Positions 36,474-43,910 of a stretch of DNA of 64,000 nt are shown in pieces. A program made the translations under genes and the position numbers. A model generated the notes under the pieces. That model ran no database searches, was not told where the DNA came from, and saw only the letters and a list, made by a program, of their open reading frames with translations. The stretch lies in assembly GCA_947498815.1 (NCBI GenBank), contig CANMLU010000002.1, forward strand, positions 186,001 through 250,000, in the 5' to 3' direction. The stretch comes from an uncultured Aquimarina sp. (GTDB taxonomy: Bacteria > Bacteroidota > Bacteroidia > Flavobacteriales > Flavobacteriaceae). Each line of letters opens with the position of its first letter. The first letter of the stretch is position 1.

Positions 36474-37511
36474 CTAGACATTATTACTCTTATAACCCGC
36501 CGGCGTAACTCCGGTAATTTTCTTGAAAGTTGTGAAGAAGGTAGATTTAGAATTAAAACCACATTCGTATCCAATGGCTTCTGTGGTATATTCATTTTTT
36601 TTGGTTAATAATCGTTTTGCTTCTTCAATGCGGTATTCATTAATAAATAGAGAAAAACTCTTCCCCAAATTGTCATTCAAAAACTGCGATAAATAGTGCG
36701 GTAAAATATTCAATTGATTCGCAACATCATTAAGTTTTAAATTTGGGTTTTTAAATAGTTCATTTTCCGCAATAAGAGTATCCAAATCTGCCCGGAAAGA
36801 ACTTGCCTCATCACTATTAATCTTTTTATTTGCATACTTGACATGTTCTTCGAAAAACAATGAGTTCTTTTTTCTTTTGAATACCCAAAATAGAACCATA
36901 AGGTAAAATACAAACGAAAACGAGAAAGCACCAACGATATACGAAGTATAGGAACCAATAATATAGCCCAACAAAATAGACAATATGCCGACAAAAACAC
37001 TAACTACCCAAATTTCAGTATCCTTCAACCTAGATTCTTTTGCAAATAGTTTTCTCAAAAGAGGTTTTAGATACAATCCAGCAAATACTATATAAACAAA
37101 CCATTGTAGATAAATGATTTTGACAATATACCTTGACCATAAAGTTTTATAGGACCAATAGGGATAAAGTATTGCCAATATAAGTACTAATAAAGTGACT
37201 GGTATAATGTGTAACAACCATCTATACGGCCTAATATCTGAAATCGTTGTCTTGATATACAAAAACAAAAAAGGTCCGATTAAAGCACATGCAGAAAGTC
37301 CAATTTGTATAAATACTTCGGATAAATTCGGATTAAAATAAAAGAATACAGATTTAATAATTCTTACGCTTAAGACAAACAACAATGCCGAAAGAAAATA
37401 ATTAGACAATTGTTTCTGCTTTGAGAAAAATGCAAAATATAAACTCAGAAAAAAACCATTAATGGCTCCTAGCGCACTAAAAATAAATAGTAATTGTTGT
37501 TCTAAGTTCAT
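36474..37511 (-). CDS. AraC family regulator with membrane sensor domain
   Basis: 345 residues. Seven hydrophobic helices fill residues about 5-215. The C-terminal part (about 245-345) has two helix-turn-helix motifs: LKLNDVANQLNILPHYLSQFLNDNLGKSFSLFINEYRIEEAKRLL and TTEAIGYECGFNSKSTFFTTFKKITGVTPAGYK, the AraC signature. It probably senses a membrane or extracellular signal directly. Its likely target is the PfpI/NTF2 gene set downstream. Confidence 0.88.
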   Translation of the reverse strand: MNLEQQLLFIFSALGAINGFFLSLYFAFFSKQKQLSNYFLSALLFVLSVRIIKSVFFYFNPNLSEVFIQIGLSACALIGPFLFLYIKTTISDIRPYRWLLHIIPVTLLVLILAILYPYWSYKTLWSRYIVKIIYLQWFVYIVFAGLYLKPLLRKLFAKESRLKDTEIWVVSVFVGILSILLGYIIGSYTSYIVGAFSFSFVFYLMVLFWVFKRKKNSLFFEEHVKYANKKINSDEASSFRADLDTLIAENELFKNPNLKLNDVANQLNILPHYLSQFLNDNLGKSFSLFINEYRIEEAKRLLTKKNEYTTEAIGYECGFNSKSTFFTTFKKITGVTPAGYKSNNV

Positions 37512-37587
37512 AAAAATTAAAAAGTAAATATATTAAAGTAAAAACTAAAAAATTACTTTTTATAAGATGTCAATAAAACTAAAAAAA

Positions 37588-38496
37588 TTAAAGCTGCTTT
37601 TGATTTAAATGCAAAACAAAAATCGCATTAAATCCAAACACAAAATTACCATCTTTAAAATTAAAATTATTGGGAGTTTGTGTGATAAAGGCATCCTCTA
37701 CCATAGCGCGAGTATTTGTTAACTGAAATTGCAACATCACATCACTTAGTTCCCAATTAACACCCAAAGAAAAAGCGTCATACGAATTAATAGATTTTAA
37801 TGGATTAATCACATAATAGTACTCTGAGACTATTGATGCATGACCTCCTAATTTATAACGCCCACCAATACCAATTGCAAATTGATTATTCGGGTCCTCG
37901 GCAAAAGCAGATGAACTCCTGTGGATATATGTTGGCGTAATCTGCGCAGAAAACTGTGGGGTAAACTTACGAGCAAATAGTAATTGACTAGTAAACGCCA
38001 ATTTATCACCAAACTCATCAAATCGGTTTACATCCACAAAAGGACGATTACGTTTACTGCGGTATGATCCATTTTGAAAAAGGGTCATGCTTATGGGTGA
38101 TCCTTTACCATTGCTACGTTGGCGAAGTAACTTATATTTTAAAAACCCATCAAAAATCCCATCAAGCGTGCTTCCTCCCGCTCCAAACGTCAATCGGTCA
38201 GAAATACCATACTCTAATGCAATTCGGGCACTAAGTTTATCTACTATAAAACTTTGGCCTCTATAGTTAGGTATATTCCAATATCTATTAAAAGCTTGAA
38301 TTTCTAAAATTCCTTTTTTTCTGGTTTCTATAGAATGTCCAACAGACAGACGACTTGCTTTAAATGTCGCTATTTCATATTGAGGAGTATCGGGGTACTC
38401 TTTTTCTAAGGTGCTTAATAAATCTTGAGCATTGATAGACGTACTGAATCCCATCACCACAAAAAAGTACATCAAAAAATATTTGTTATTTTTCAT
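37588..38496 (-). CDS. DUF5777 family outer-membrane beta-barrel protein (left copy)
   Basis: 302 residues from the ATG at 38496, with a signal peptide ending near SINAQ. Alternating hydrophobic strands through the whole length, a C-terminal FVLHL, and the block GHSIETRKKGILEIQAFNR match DUF5777 barrels. It is the last gene of the left operon (small peptide, OB-fold, YceI, DUF5777), overlapping the YceI gene by 11 bases. The right operon has a clear paralog (43911-44825), including FDGFLKYKLLRQRS against YDGFIKYKLIKQRT. I infer an outer-membrane pore or scaffold; the cargo is unknown. Confidence 0.85.
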   Translation of the reverse strand: MKNNKYFLMYFFVVMGFSTSINAQDLLSTLEKEYPDTPQYEIATFKASRLSVGHSIETRKKGILEIQAFNRYWNIPNYRGQSFIVDKLSARIALEYGISDRLTFGAGGSTLDGIFDGFLKYKLLRQRSNGKGSPISMTLFQNGSYRSKRNRPFVDVNRFDEFGDKLAFTSQLLFARKFTPQFSAQITPTYIHRSSSAFAEDPNNQFAIGIGGRYKLGGHASIVSEYYYVINPLKSINSYDAFSLGVNWELSDVMLQFQLTNTRAMVEDAFITQTPNNFNFKDGNFVFGFNAIFVLHLNQKQL

Positions 38497-39034
38497 AAGT
38501 CTGATATTCAAATCTAAAGGTTATGGAAATAATTTTTGCAATATTAGGTGCCAAAATGGGTGGGATTTTGATATCAAAATCCTGAACTGCAACTTCAAAA
38601 TCACCCGTTAACAGATACGAACCATTATTATTTTCGATAGTCGTTTTAATTTCAATGTCTTTAGTAATGCCCCGAATAGTTAACTTCCCTTTTATTATTT
38701 TGGTCTGGATGCCTAGAGCGAGCGGATCAAAATCTATAATATTCCCTTCAAAAGTGGCTTTAGGGTATAAATCGGATTCAATATAGCTTTCATTAAAGTG
38801 TTCATGCATTAATGACTTTTTAAAGACAAAGGCATTCATAAGCATACTAACGGCTATTTCACTTTTTGAAATGTCTATAATACTCAACACCTGATTATTT
38901 CTTGCCTCTATATTCTCTACAGAGGTATACGAGAAGAAAGAAATCTGGCCCTGGCGTGTTATAAACTGATCCGATGTTGTTTCAAAATCAGTCAGATGTA
39001 TTAAAAGTACTAGCAGAACAATAATTTTATTCAT
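38486..39034 (-). CDS. YceI family periplasmic lipocalin-like protein (left copy)
   Basis: 182 residues from the ATG at 39034, signal peptide included. QGQISFFSYTSVENIEARNNQVLSIIDIS, HFNESYIESDLYPKATFEG and GKLTIRGITKDIEI are the YceI hallmarks; relatives bind isoprenoid lipids such as polyisoprenoid quinones in a beta barrel. It overlaps the OB-fold gene by 8 bases and the DUF5777 gene by 11, so the three are tightly coupled. Its closest relative here is the protein at 43364-43909; the stretch NNQVLSIID is identical in both. Confidence 0.9.
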   Translation of the reverse strand: MNKIIVLLVLLIHLTDFETTSDQFITRQGQISFFSYTSVENIEARNNQVLSIIDISKSEIAVSMLMNAFVFKKSLMHEHFNESYIESDLYPKATFEGNIIDFDPLALGIQTKIIKGKLTIRGITKDIEIKTTIENNNGSYLLTGDFEVAVQDFDIKIPPILAPNIAKIISITFRFEYQTYEK

Positions 39035-39464
39035 CGATTTGTGTGTTAATAAGCATGCAATGTAGTAGTATAGCATCTTTCAGGAATCCTTTACAAACTC
39101 CTTTTATCTTTATTTTTTGACCTTTTCTTAGTTTTTTAATCTCTTCGGTTTGATTAAGTTTCATATCGCAGAGTACACTAGAATAGGTATTATCACCGCG
39201 CAATAAAATTGTATTTCGGTCATTTACAAAGGTTATTTCTTTTATCACACCTACCACCTCTATAATTTTCCCTCTATAAATTGAATTTGCATGTTTTTCA
39301 TTTACCATAAATGATGAAACAAGTTCTGATGAACTAATTTCTACTTCGGCAGAAATATTGCCTATATTTTTATACGAGCTTTTATAATACCCGAAATAAA
39401 AAGACAAACCCGTTACCAGAAACAGAAAGAAAAAAAATATCGCTATTTTGTTTTTTTTACTCAT
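39027..39464 (-). CDS. Membrane-anchored OB-fold protein, tRNA_anti-like (left copy)
   Basis: 145 residues. One N-terminal membrane helix (about 7-26), then an OB-fold: VVGVIKEITF, ILLRGDNTYSSVLCDM, GQKIKIKGVCKGFLKDAILLHCMLI. The GxCxGxLxDxxLxxC pattern is that of the tRNA_anti-like family, whose exported members are not expected to bind nucleic acid. Its cysteines (CDM, GVCKG, LLHC) are kept in the paralog at 42927. It is the first recognised gene of the left operon. Role unknown. Confidence 0.82.
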   Translation of the reverse strand: MSKKNKIAIFFFFLFLVTGLSFYFGYYKSSYKNIGNISAEVEISSSELVSSFMVNEKHANSIYRGKIIEVVGVIKEITFVNDRNTILLRGDNTYSSVLCDMKLNQTEEIKKLRKGQKIKIKGVCKGFLKDAILLHCMLINTQIDE

Positions 39465-39600
39465 ATGTAATGTTTGAAAAACATATCATACCTATACTAC
39501 AGAATTTGCTGATGCAATTTAAAATTTAATTTTTAAAACAATTCTTTTAGTGTAATACATTACCCATTTTTCTATTTAAAATCTTTGTTTTTATGTTGGA

Positions 39601-39696
39601 TTAGTATGTTATTACCAAAAAGGTAATCTGTAATATCAATACAATCAAAGTAATTGAACTTATATATAATAATGCCGGGCCTTTGCGTATCTTCAT
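39601..39696 (-). CDS. Putative 31-aa single-helix membrane peptide
   Basis: ATG at 39696 to TAA at 39601. The peptide is basic at the start (MKIRKGP) followed by one hydrophobic helix (LLYISSITLIVLILQITF) and a short tail. It begins about 23 bases after the start site predicted from promoter C (-7 element 39725-39732), so it would be the first gene of the left operon, 137 bases before the OB-fold gene. It is too short to identify by family and could be chance, but its position relative to the promoter speaks for it. Confidence 0.35.
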   Translation of the reverse strand: MKIRKGPALLYISSITLIVLILQITFLVITY

Positions 39697-39724
39697 TTTT
39701 TTGCTTTTTTGAATTATGTTTAAA

Positions 39725-39806
39725 CAAATGAACAATGATTAATAGATTTCATCATAAAAAAAGTTCGCAAAGATGAAAAAGTGTCTTTAAAAAGGAAAAA
39801 ACTACT
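39725..39806 (-). promoter_or_regulatory. Promoter C with double TTTTCC-type site (left operon)
   Basis: On the minus strand the 40-base site (39806 down to 39767) has AGTTTTTTCC then, 20 bases on, ACTTTTTCAT, in the same register as sites A and B. The promoter follows at the same distance: a TTCATTTG -7 element at 39732-39725, with a weak -33 (TTATG). The second half-site has lost one CC. It would drive the small peptide/OB-fold/YceI/DUF5777 operon. Confidence 0.55.
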
Positions 39807-39916
39807 CTGAAATTTATGAGAATCATTTATGAACCAAAAAAAGCCAGCAAAAAAAAATATACTATTTTCGCTTGAAAGATCGTAATTATAATACACTTTG
39901 AACGTTTAAAAATATA

Positions 39917-41017
39917 ATGAGAAAAGATAGATTATACTTTTTAACCTTTATTTCCATATCGGTCATTTTTCTGATCATAGCTTCTCTTGGAGTTAAATAT
40001 TTTATTAAGGTTAGTGCTAATCAATTGATCGAATTACAATTAGAGTCCAGTAAACGAGAAGCAAATGAAATAGCAAAACTTATAAATTATCAACTTGTAG
40101 GAGGTATTAATCGACAAAAAGTTATTGAAAACGTTCAAAATACCATTGAGAACACACATAATGAAGCTTCTTTTATAGGTGTATTTGATTGGTCTGGAAA
40201 AGAGGTTTGTAATCCTGATATTACAAAAGTAGGCCAAAAGGTTAACTCCAATCAATCTTTACTAAACTCTTTAAAAGAAGAAAATAGTTCAGATAAATTT
40301 TATGAACTATTAATGAATTTGAAAAAAGAAAAGGAGAATAACAATACGGTTGAATCCGAGATTGTATACATATCCCCTGTTGAAGGTTCAGATTTGATTG
40401 TTGCCGCTCATGTTAATTTGAATGAAATATCAACGCAAACCAAAAAACTAAAAACAAGTTTTTATACCATATTTGCATTAATGGGAGGGCTTATTATTTT
40501 ATCATCCTTTTTTGCTGTTCGCATCCTTGGTAGTTATTATGAAAAGCAGTTAGAGTTAAAAAACACTACTTTAGAAAGTGAATTAATTAGCCTCTCTAAA
40601 CTAAATACAGATCTAGTAGCTTATCAACAAAAAGTAGTAGAAAATACAGATAATGAACAATCAGAGCCTACATCGGATTCTGGTAAAAAAAGAATTCTTA
40701 CGTATATCAGAAATGAATTAATTCCTATAGCAATAGACGAAGTTGCATACATCTATACAGAAAACACAATTACCTATGTCATTTGTTTTGATGGCAAAAA
40801 ATCCACAAGTAATATTAGTCTTGATGATATGTTTACGAGTCTGGATGCGTCATTGTTTTTTAGAGCAAACAGACAATTCATTATTAGTATTTCTGCTATT
40901 GAAAAAATAATAAAATACGGTAATAGCCAACTTAAAATCCTTGTCCAAGATGCCGATGTCGAAATTATTATTAGTAAAAATAAGGCAGCAGAGTTTAGAC
41001 AATGGTTGAATATATAA
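39917..41017 (+). CDS. Membrane-bound one-component LytTR regulator with extracytoplasmic sensor
   Basis: 366 residues: membrane helix (about 8-29), an extracytoplasmic domain of about 145 residues resembling a single-Cache sensor (EASFIGVFDWSGKEVCNPDITKVGQKV is a typical Cache strand pair), a second helix (about 182-203), a coiled coil (205-240), and a LytTR domain (about 258-366) with EVAYIYTENTITYVICFDG and FRANRQFIISISAIEKI. A ligand sensed outside would directly change DNA binding. It lies between two paralogous operons preceded by direct-repeat sites of the LytTR kind (sites A, B, C), so I take it to be their regulator. Confidence 0.88.
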   Translation: MRKDRLYFLTFISISVIFLIIASLGVKYFIKVSANQLIELQLESSKREANEIAKLINYQLVGGINRQKVIENVQNTIENTHNEASFIGVFDWSGKEVCNPDITKVGQKVNSNQSLLNSLKEENSSDKFYELLMNLKKEKENNNTVESEIVYISPVEGSDLIVAAHVNLNEISTQTKKLKTSFYTIFALMGGLIILSSFFAVRILGSYYEKQLELKNTTLESELISLSKLNTDLVAYQQKVVENTDNEQSEPTSDSGKKRILTYIRNELIPIAIDEVAYIYTENTITYVICFDGKKSTSNISLDDMFTSLDASLFFRANRQFIISISAIEKIIKYGNSQLKILVQDADVEIIISKNKAAEFRQWLNI

Positions 41018-41080
41018 AACACACTTCTTTAGTATTTTATGTTTTTTTCTTTTTGATCAGCAAATATGTTGTTAGTTTCA

Positions 41081-41161
41081 AACACTATTTTCCGTTTTAA
41101 GGACGATTTTTCCCTTTCATAAATTTTATTTTGCCTTACATCCCAATTCTATATTGATTTG
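41081..41161 (+). promoter_or_regulatory. Promoter A with double TTTTCC site (putative small RNA)
   Basis: Half-sites CTATTTTCC and CGATTTTTCCC are 20 bases apart within 41081-41120. TTTG at 41130-41133 and TGATTTG at 41155-41161 then sit at exactly the same offsets as in promoter B. The 20-base (two helical turns) spacing of direct repeats fits LytTR domain dimers. There is no gene directly downstream, only a structured region ending in a terminator. Confidence 0.6.
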
Positions 41162-41165
41162 TCTT

Positions 41166-41347
41166 ATCAATTTAAATACGAATGCTAATTCGTATACCAA
41201 TAAGAATAGAAGTTAGATAAATTTTGAAACGTTTTTAATAAATGCGTTTAATGTCGAGTTTACCTATAAATAGCATTTGGGGTATTTCAAGGTAAACATA
41301 GTATAACTTCTCTCTCCTGCCAGTTGTTACTGGCAGGATTTTTTTTA
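41166..41347 (+). ncRNA. Putative structured small RNA, about 180 nt
   Basis: Transcription from promoter A would begin near 41166. The region holds three hairpins: ATACGAAT/ATTCGTAT at 41176-41195 (loop GCTA), GTTTACC/GGTAAAC at 41258-41264 and 41291-41297, and a 9-bp terminator stem at 41315-41338 followed by nine T residues. The open frames inside are at most 17 codons. The preceding regulator gene ends about 150 bases before the predicted start, so this is either a separate small RNA or a very long 3' UTR. Confidence 0.45.
41315..41347 (+). terminator. Strong intrinsic terminator
   Basis: TCCTGCCAG (41315-41323) pairs with CTGGCAGGA (41330-41338), loop TTGTTA, then a run of nine T. It is the most canonical terminator in the window and has no annotated gene directly before it. 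Confidence 0.9.
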
Positions 41348-41440
41348 TGATTTAGGTTCAACATATAGCATCATCTTTAATGTAACCTTTCAACATATAT
41401 CTAAGGAGATATAAATTCAGGAAAACACCATTTTATTTAA

Positions 41441-41521
41441 GCTCATTTTTTCCTTTTCAACGTCATTTTTTCCCTCTCACACACATTAATTTGATGTAAG
41501 GTCACTATTGCCGGTACTTTG
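41441..41521 (+). promoter_or_regulatory. Promoter B with double TCATTTTTTCC site (right operon)
   Basis: TCATTTTTTCC occurs twice, at 41443-41453 and 41463-41473, exactly 20 bases apart. TTTG (-33) is at 41490-41493 and TACTTTG (-7) at 41515-41521. Transcription should start near 41527, about 20 bases before the lipoprotein ATG at 41548. It drives the right operon. Confidence 0.65.
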
Positions 41522-41547
41522 CTTCACAAATCATAAATAATCTTAAA

Positions 41548-42408
41548 ATGAAAAATTCAATTTTCCTATTATTCGTTTCAATTTCATTACTCTATAGTTG
41601 TAGTAGTGACGATTCAGATCCCCAACCAGATCCAGATCCGGGACCAACAACCAACGCAGTAAGATTGGCGACAGATGCCACATTTGGAAGTATTCTTACA
41701 GATGCCGACGGAATGTCTTTATATTTCTTTTCAAGAGATTCCAAAGGTGAATCTGTTTGTGTTGACGGTTGTAAAGCAGCTTGGCCAATATTTTATGCCG
41801 ATAATTTAACATTAGATGCCGGGTTGGAAGCTGCAGACTTTGGAGAAATAACCAGAGCAGATGGTGACAAACAAACCACTTATAAAGGATGGCCATTATA
41901 CTATTTTGCAAGTGATAATACGGCTGGAGATACTAATGGTGATAAAGTTGGTAATAATTGGTATATCGCAAAACCCGACTATTCATTAATGTATGTCGAG
42001 GCTCAACTCGTAGGTAGAGATGCAGAAGGCAATGATCAAAACTTTAAGAGTGATTATACTCCAGGTGATGAGCTTACATTTTATATAGTAAATGCCACTA
42101 CGGGAAGAACGTTGTACACTTTTATAAACGACAAAAAGGATACGAATAACTTTACGGCATCAGATTTTTCAAATGATGCAGTATGGCCAGTATTTCATAT
42201 AGATATCGATAAGCTTCCAAGTATTCTGGATGCAAGTGATTTTGGTACCATCGATGTGTTTGGTAGACAACAGCTCACATATAAAGGATGGCCGCTGTAT
42301 TACTTCGGACAAGATGTTGAAAGAGGTGATAATTTCGGAATTAATTTTCCTGCAGCCCGTGTTTGGCCAATCGCCAACACAGATACTCCTGAAGCACCTG
42401 CTAATTAA
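41548..42408 (+). CDS. Lipoprotein with two Lipoprotein_15 (Yx(F/W/Y)xxD) repeats
   Basis: 286 residues. Lipobox LLYSCSS followed by an Asp/Pro-rich linker (DSDPQPDPDPGP). Two copies of the conserved secreted repeat: GMSLYFFSRD...CVDGCKAAWPIFYAD...TTYKGWPLYYFASD and GRTLYTFINDK...AVWPVFHID...LTYKGWPLYYFGQD. This family (predicted lipoproteins with a YxFxxD motif) is often near cytochromes; the function is unknown, and an electron-transfer or copper/heme role has been suggested by context only. First gene of the right operon, directly after promoter B. The first repeat keeps a CxxxC pair, the second does not. Confidence 0.85.
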   Translation: MKNSIFLLFVSISLLYSCSSDDSDPQPDPDPGPTTNAVRLATDATFGSILTDADGMSLYFFSRDSKGESVCVDGCKAAWPIFYADNLTLDAGLEAADFGEITRADGDKQTTYKGWPLYYFASDNTAGDTNGDKVGNNWYIAKPDYSLMYVEAQLVGRDAEGNDQNFKSDYTPGDELTFYIVNATTGRTLYTFINDKKDTNNFTASDFSNDAVWPVFHIDIDKLPSILDASDFGTIDVFGRQQLTYKGWPLYYFGQDVERGDNFGINFPAARVWPIANTDTPEAPAN

Positions 42409-42507
42409 AATTGTTGTGTGTTACAAATTGATTTACAGATTCTAAATCAGTTTGTTTAAGCAATTTTTAGAGCCTAGATTTCATGTTTAAGTAGTTAGTT
42501 GATCATA

Positions 42508-42539
42508 AGGGGAAGGAATTGCTTCTTTCCTTCTCCTTA
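42508..42539 (+). promoter_or_regulatory. Hairpin between lipoprotein and cytochrome genes
   Basis: AAGGGGAAGGAA pairs with TTCCTTCTCCTT (one G-U) around a short loop at 42508-42539. No T run follows, so it is more likely an mRNA processing or stabilising hairpin that sets different levels for the lipoprotein and the downstream genes than a full terminator. Confidence 0.45.
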
Positions 42540-42557
42540 TACTTAAATCCATACAAA

Positions 42558-42917
42558 ATGAATACTATTTCAAAAATCAAAAACATACTCTTACTGATAA
42601 TATTTACTATAGCATTGTTTTCATGTGAAAATAATGTCGAAGAAGAAAACCCTACTCCGGTAGGAGGAAATAATGAGTGTGATACCGATATTTCTTTTTC
42701 TCTTGATGTCAAACCAATTATTGATAACAATTGTATTTCCTGTCATAACGGTACTCAACAGCTTCCAGACTTAAGAACCTTTAACGGCATTAGTACGAAT
42801 GCGTCTAGAGTTAGAACACAAGTTGTAACCAGAAGAATGCCTCTTAATGGTTCTTTATCCGATGAACAAATAGAATTGATACGTTGCTGGATAGATAATG
42901 GGGCTTTAAATAATTAA
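42558..42917 (+). CDS. Cytochrome c-like lipoprotein, single CxxCH
   Basis: 119 residues from the ATG at 42558 (MNTISKIKNILLLIIFTIALFSCE), giving a lipobox at FSCE; the earlier start at 42519 is upstream of the signal. Heme motif CISCH in VKPIIDNNCISCHNGTQQLPDLRTF and a candidate axial Met in TRRMPLNGSL; the end IRCWIDNGALNN is typical of small periplasmic cytochromes of the Planctomycete/Bacteroidota type. It is probably a surface or periplasmic electron carrier. Nine bases separate it from the OB-fold gene. Confidence 0.85.
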   Translation: MNTISKIKNILLLIIFTIALFSCENNVEEENPTPVGGNNECDTDISFSLDVKPIIDNNCISCHNGTQQLPDLRTFNGISTNASRVRTQVVTRRMPLNGSLSDEQIELIRCWIDNGALNN

Positions 42918-42926
42918 ATCGATACT

Positions 42927-43352
42927 ATGACTAGAAAAATAAAAATGGTAACACTTTTTCTGATACTTGTTGTTGCCTCGATGGGGCTATATATCTATTT
43001 GGAACTCTATAATAAGCCTCATGTGGATGTTTCCCGATCTAGTCCCAATATATCGGTAGATTCCTCGATAATATTAAAGGATTTTGAAGATAGCGAAGCT
43101 GATGCAAACACAAAGTACTTGGAGAAAATCGTGCAGGTAACTGGTGTCATATCCGAATTGAATACAAACAAAGGCAAGACAATAGTAACTATAAGCGGTC
43201 AAAACACTTTTGGGAGTATTATGTGTCATTTATCTCCAGAAGAAAATATAAAAGCGGATCATTTAAAGGAAGGGCAAAACATTACAATCAAAGGTATCTG
43301 TACCGGATATTTAATGGATGTCATACTTGTAAAATGTGTCATTATTAATTAA
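42927..43352 (+). CDS. Membrane-anchored OB-fold protein, tRNA_anti-like (right copy)
   Basis: 141 residues. N-terminal helix (about 6-25), then VQVTGVISELNTNKGKTIVTISGQNTFGSIMCHL and GQNITIKGICTGYLMDVILVKCVII. The paralog at 39027-39464 lines up throughout (GVCKGFLKDAILLHC against GICTGYLMDVILVKC), with the three cysteines conserved. Placed between the cytochrome and the YceI genes with gaps of 9 and 11 bases. Exported OB-folds of this kind have no known function. Confidence 0.83.
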   Translation: MTRKIKMVTLFLILVVASMGLYIYLELYNKPHVDVSRSSPNISVDSSIILKDFEDSEADANTKYLEKIVQVTGVISELNTNKGKTIVTISGQNTFGSIMCHLSPEENIKADHLKEGQNITIKGICTGYLMDVILVKCVIIN

Positions 43353-43363
43353 AAAATAAATCT

Positions 43364-43909
43364 ATGAAACCAATATATATATTAACATACTGTCTCTTAT
43401 TCGTTACGTTATTACATGGGCAAGAAAAATATTTGACCAAACAAGGATACACATCATTTTTTTCAAGCTCTCCAGTCGAAGACATTAAAGCCGATAACAA
43501 TCAAGTATTGAGCATTATAGACACTACTACTGGTACAATTGCGATTGCGATACTAATGAAATCATTTATGTTCGAAAAATCATTGATGCAAGAACATTTT
43601 AATGAAAACTATGTAGAATCCGACACCTATCCAAAGGCCACTTTTAAAGGGCAAATTCTAAACTTTAGCACATTAAATGAAGATCAAAAAACAGCTAATA
43701 TAAAAGGTGATATAACCATACACGGAGTCACCAAAAAAATAGAAATCAAAACACAAATTGTTAAAACACCAGAAAACATTTCTCTAAAAGGAAGTTTTCC
43801 GGTTACGGTGGCGGATTTCAATATTAAAATTCCATCTGTGGTCATCAATAATATAGCCGAAACTATAGATGTAACCTTTCAATTAGATCATCAACCATAC
43901 AAAAAGTAA
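43364..43909 (+). CDS. YceI family protein (right copy)
   Basis: 181 residues with signal peptide (cleavage near LHGQ). YLTKQGYTSFFSSSPVEDIKADNNQVLSIIDTTTG, HFNENYVESDTYPKATFKGQ and GDITIHGVTKKIEI are YceI motifs. It is strongly similar to the left copy along its whole length (SLMQEHFNENYVESDTYPKA against SLMHEHFNESYIESDLYPKA). It probably binds a lipid or quinone in the periplasm. One base separates its stop from the DUF5777 start. Confidence 0.92.
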   Translation: MKPIYILTYCLLFVTLLHGQEKYLTKQGYTSFFSSSPVEDIKADNNQVLSIIDTTTGTIAIAILMKSFMFEKSLMQEHFNENYVESDTYPKATFKGQILNFSTLNEDQKTANIKGDITIHGVTKKIEIKTQIVKTPENISLKGSFPVTVADFNIKIPSVVINNIAETIDVTFQLDHQPYKK

Positions 43910-43910
43910 C

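Noticed and set aside
41182-41296. Short open frames of 12 and 17 codons inside the putative small RNA
   Set aside because: Too short, overlapping hairpins, and without recognisable composition.
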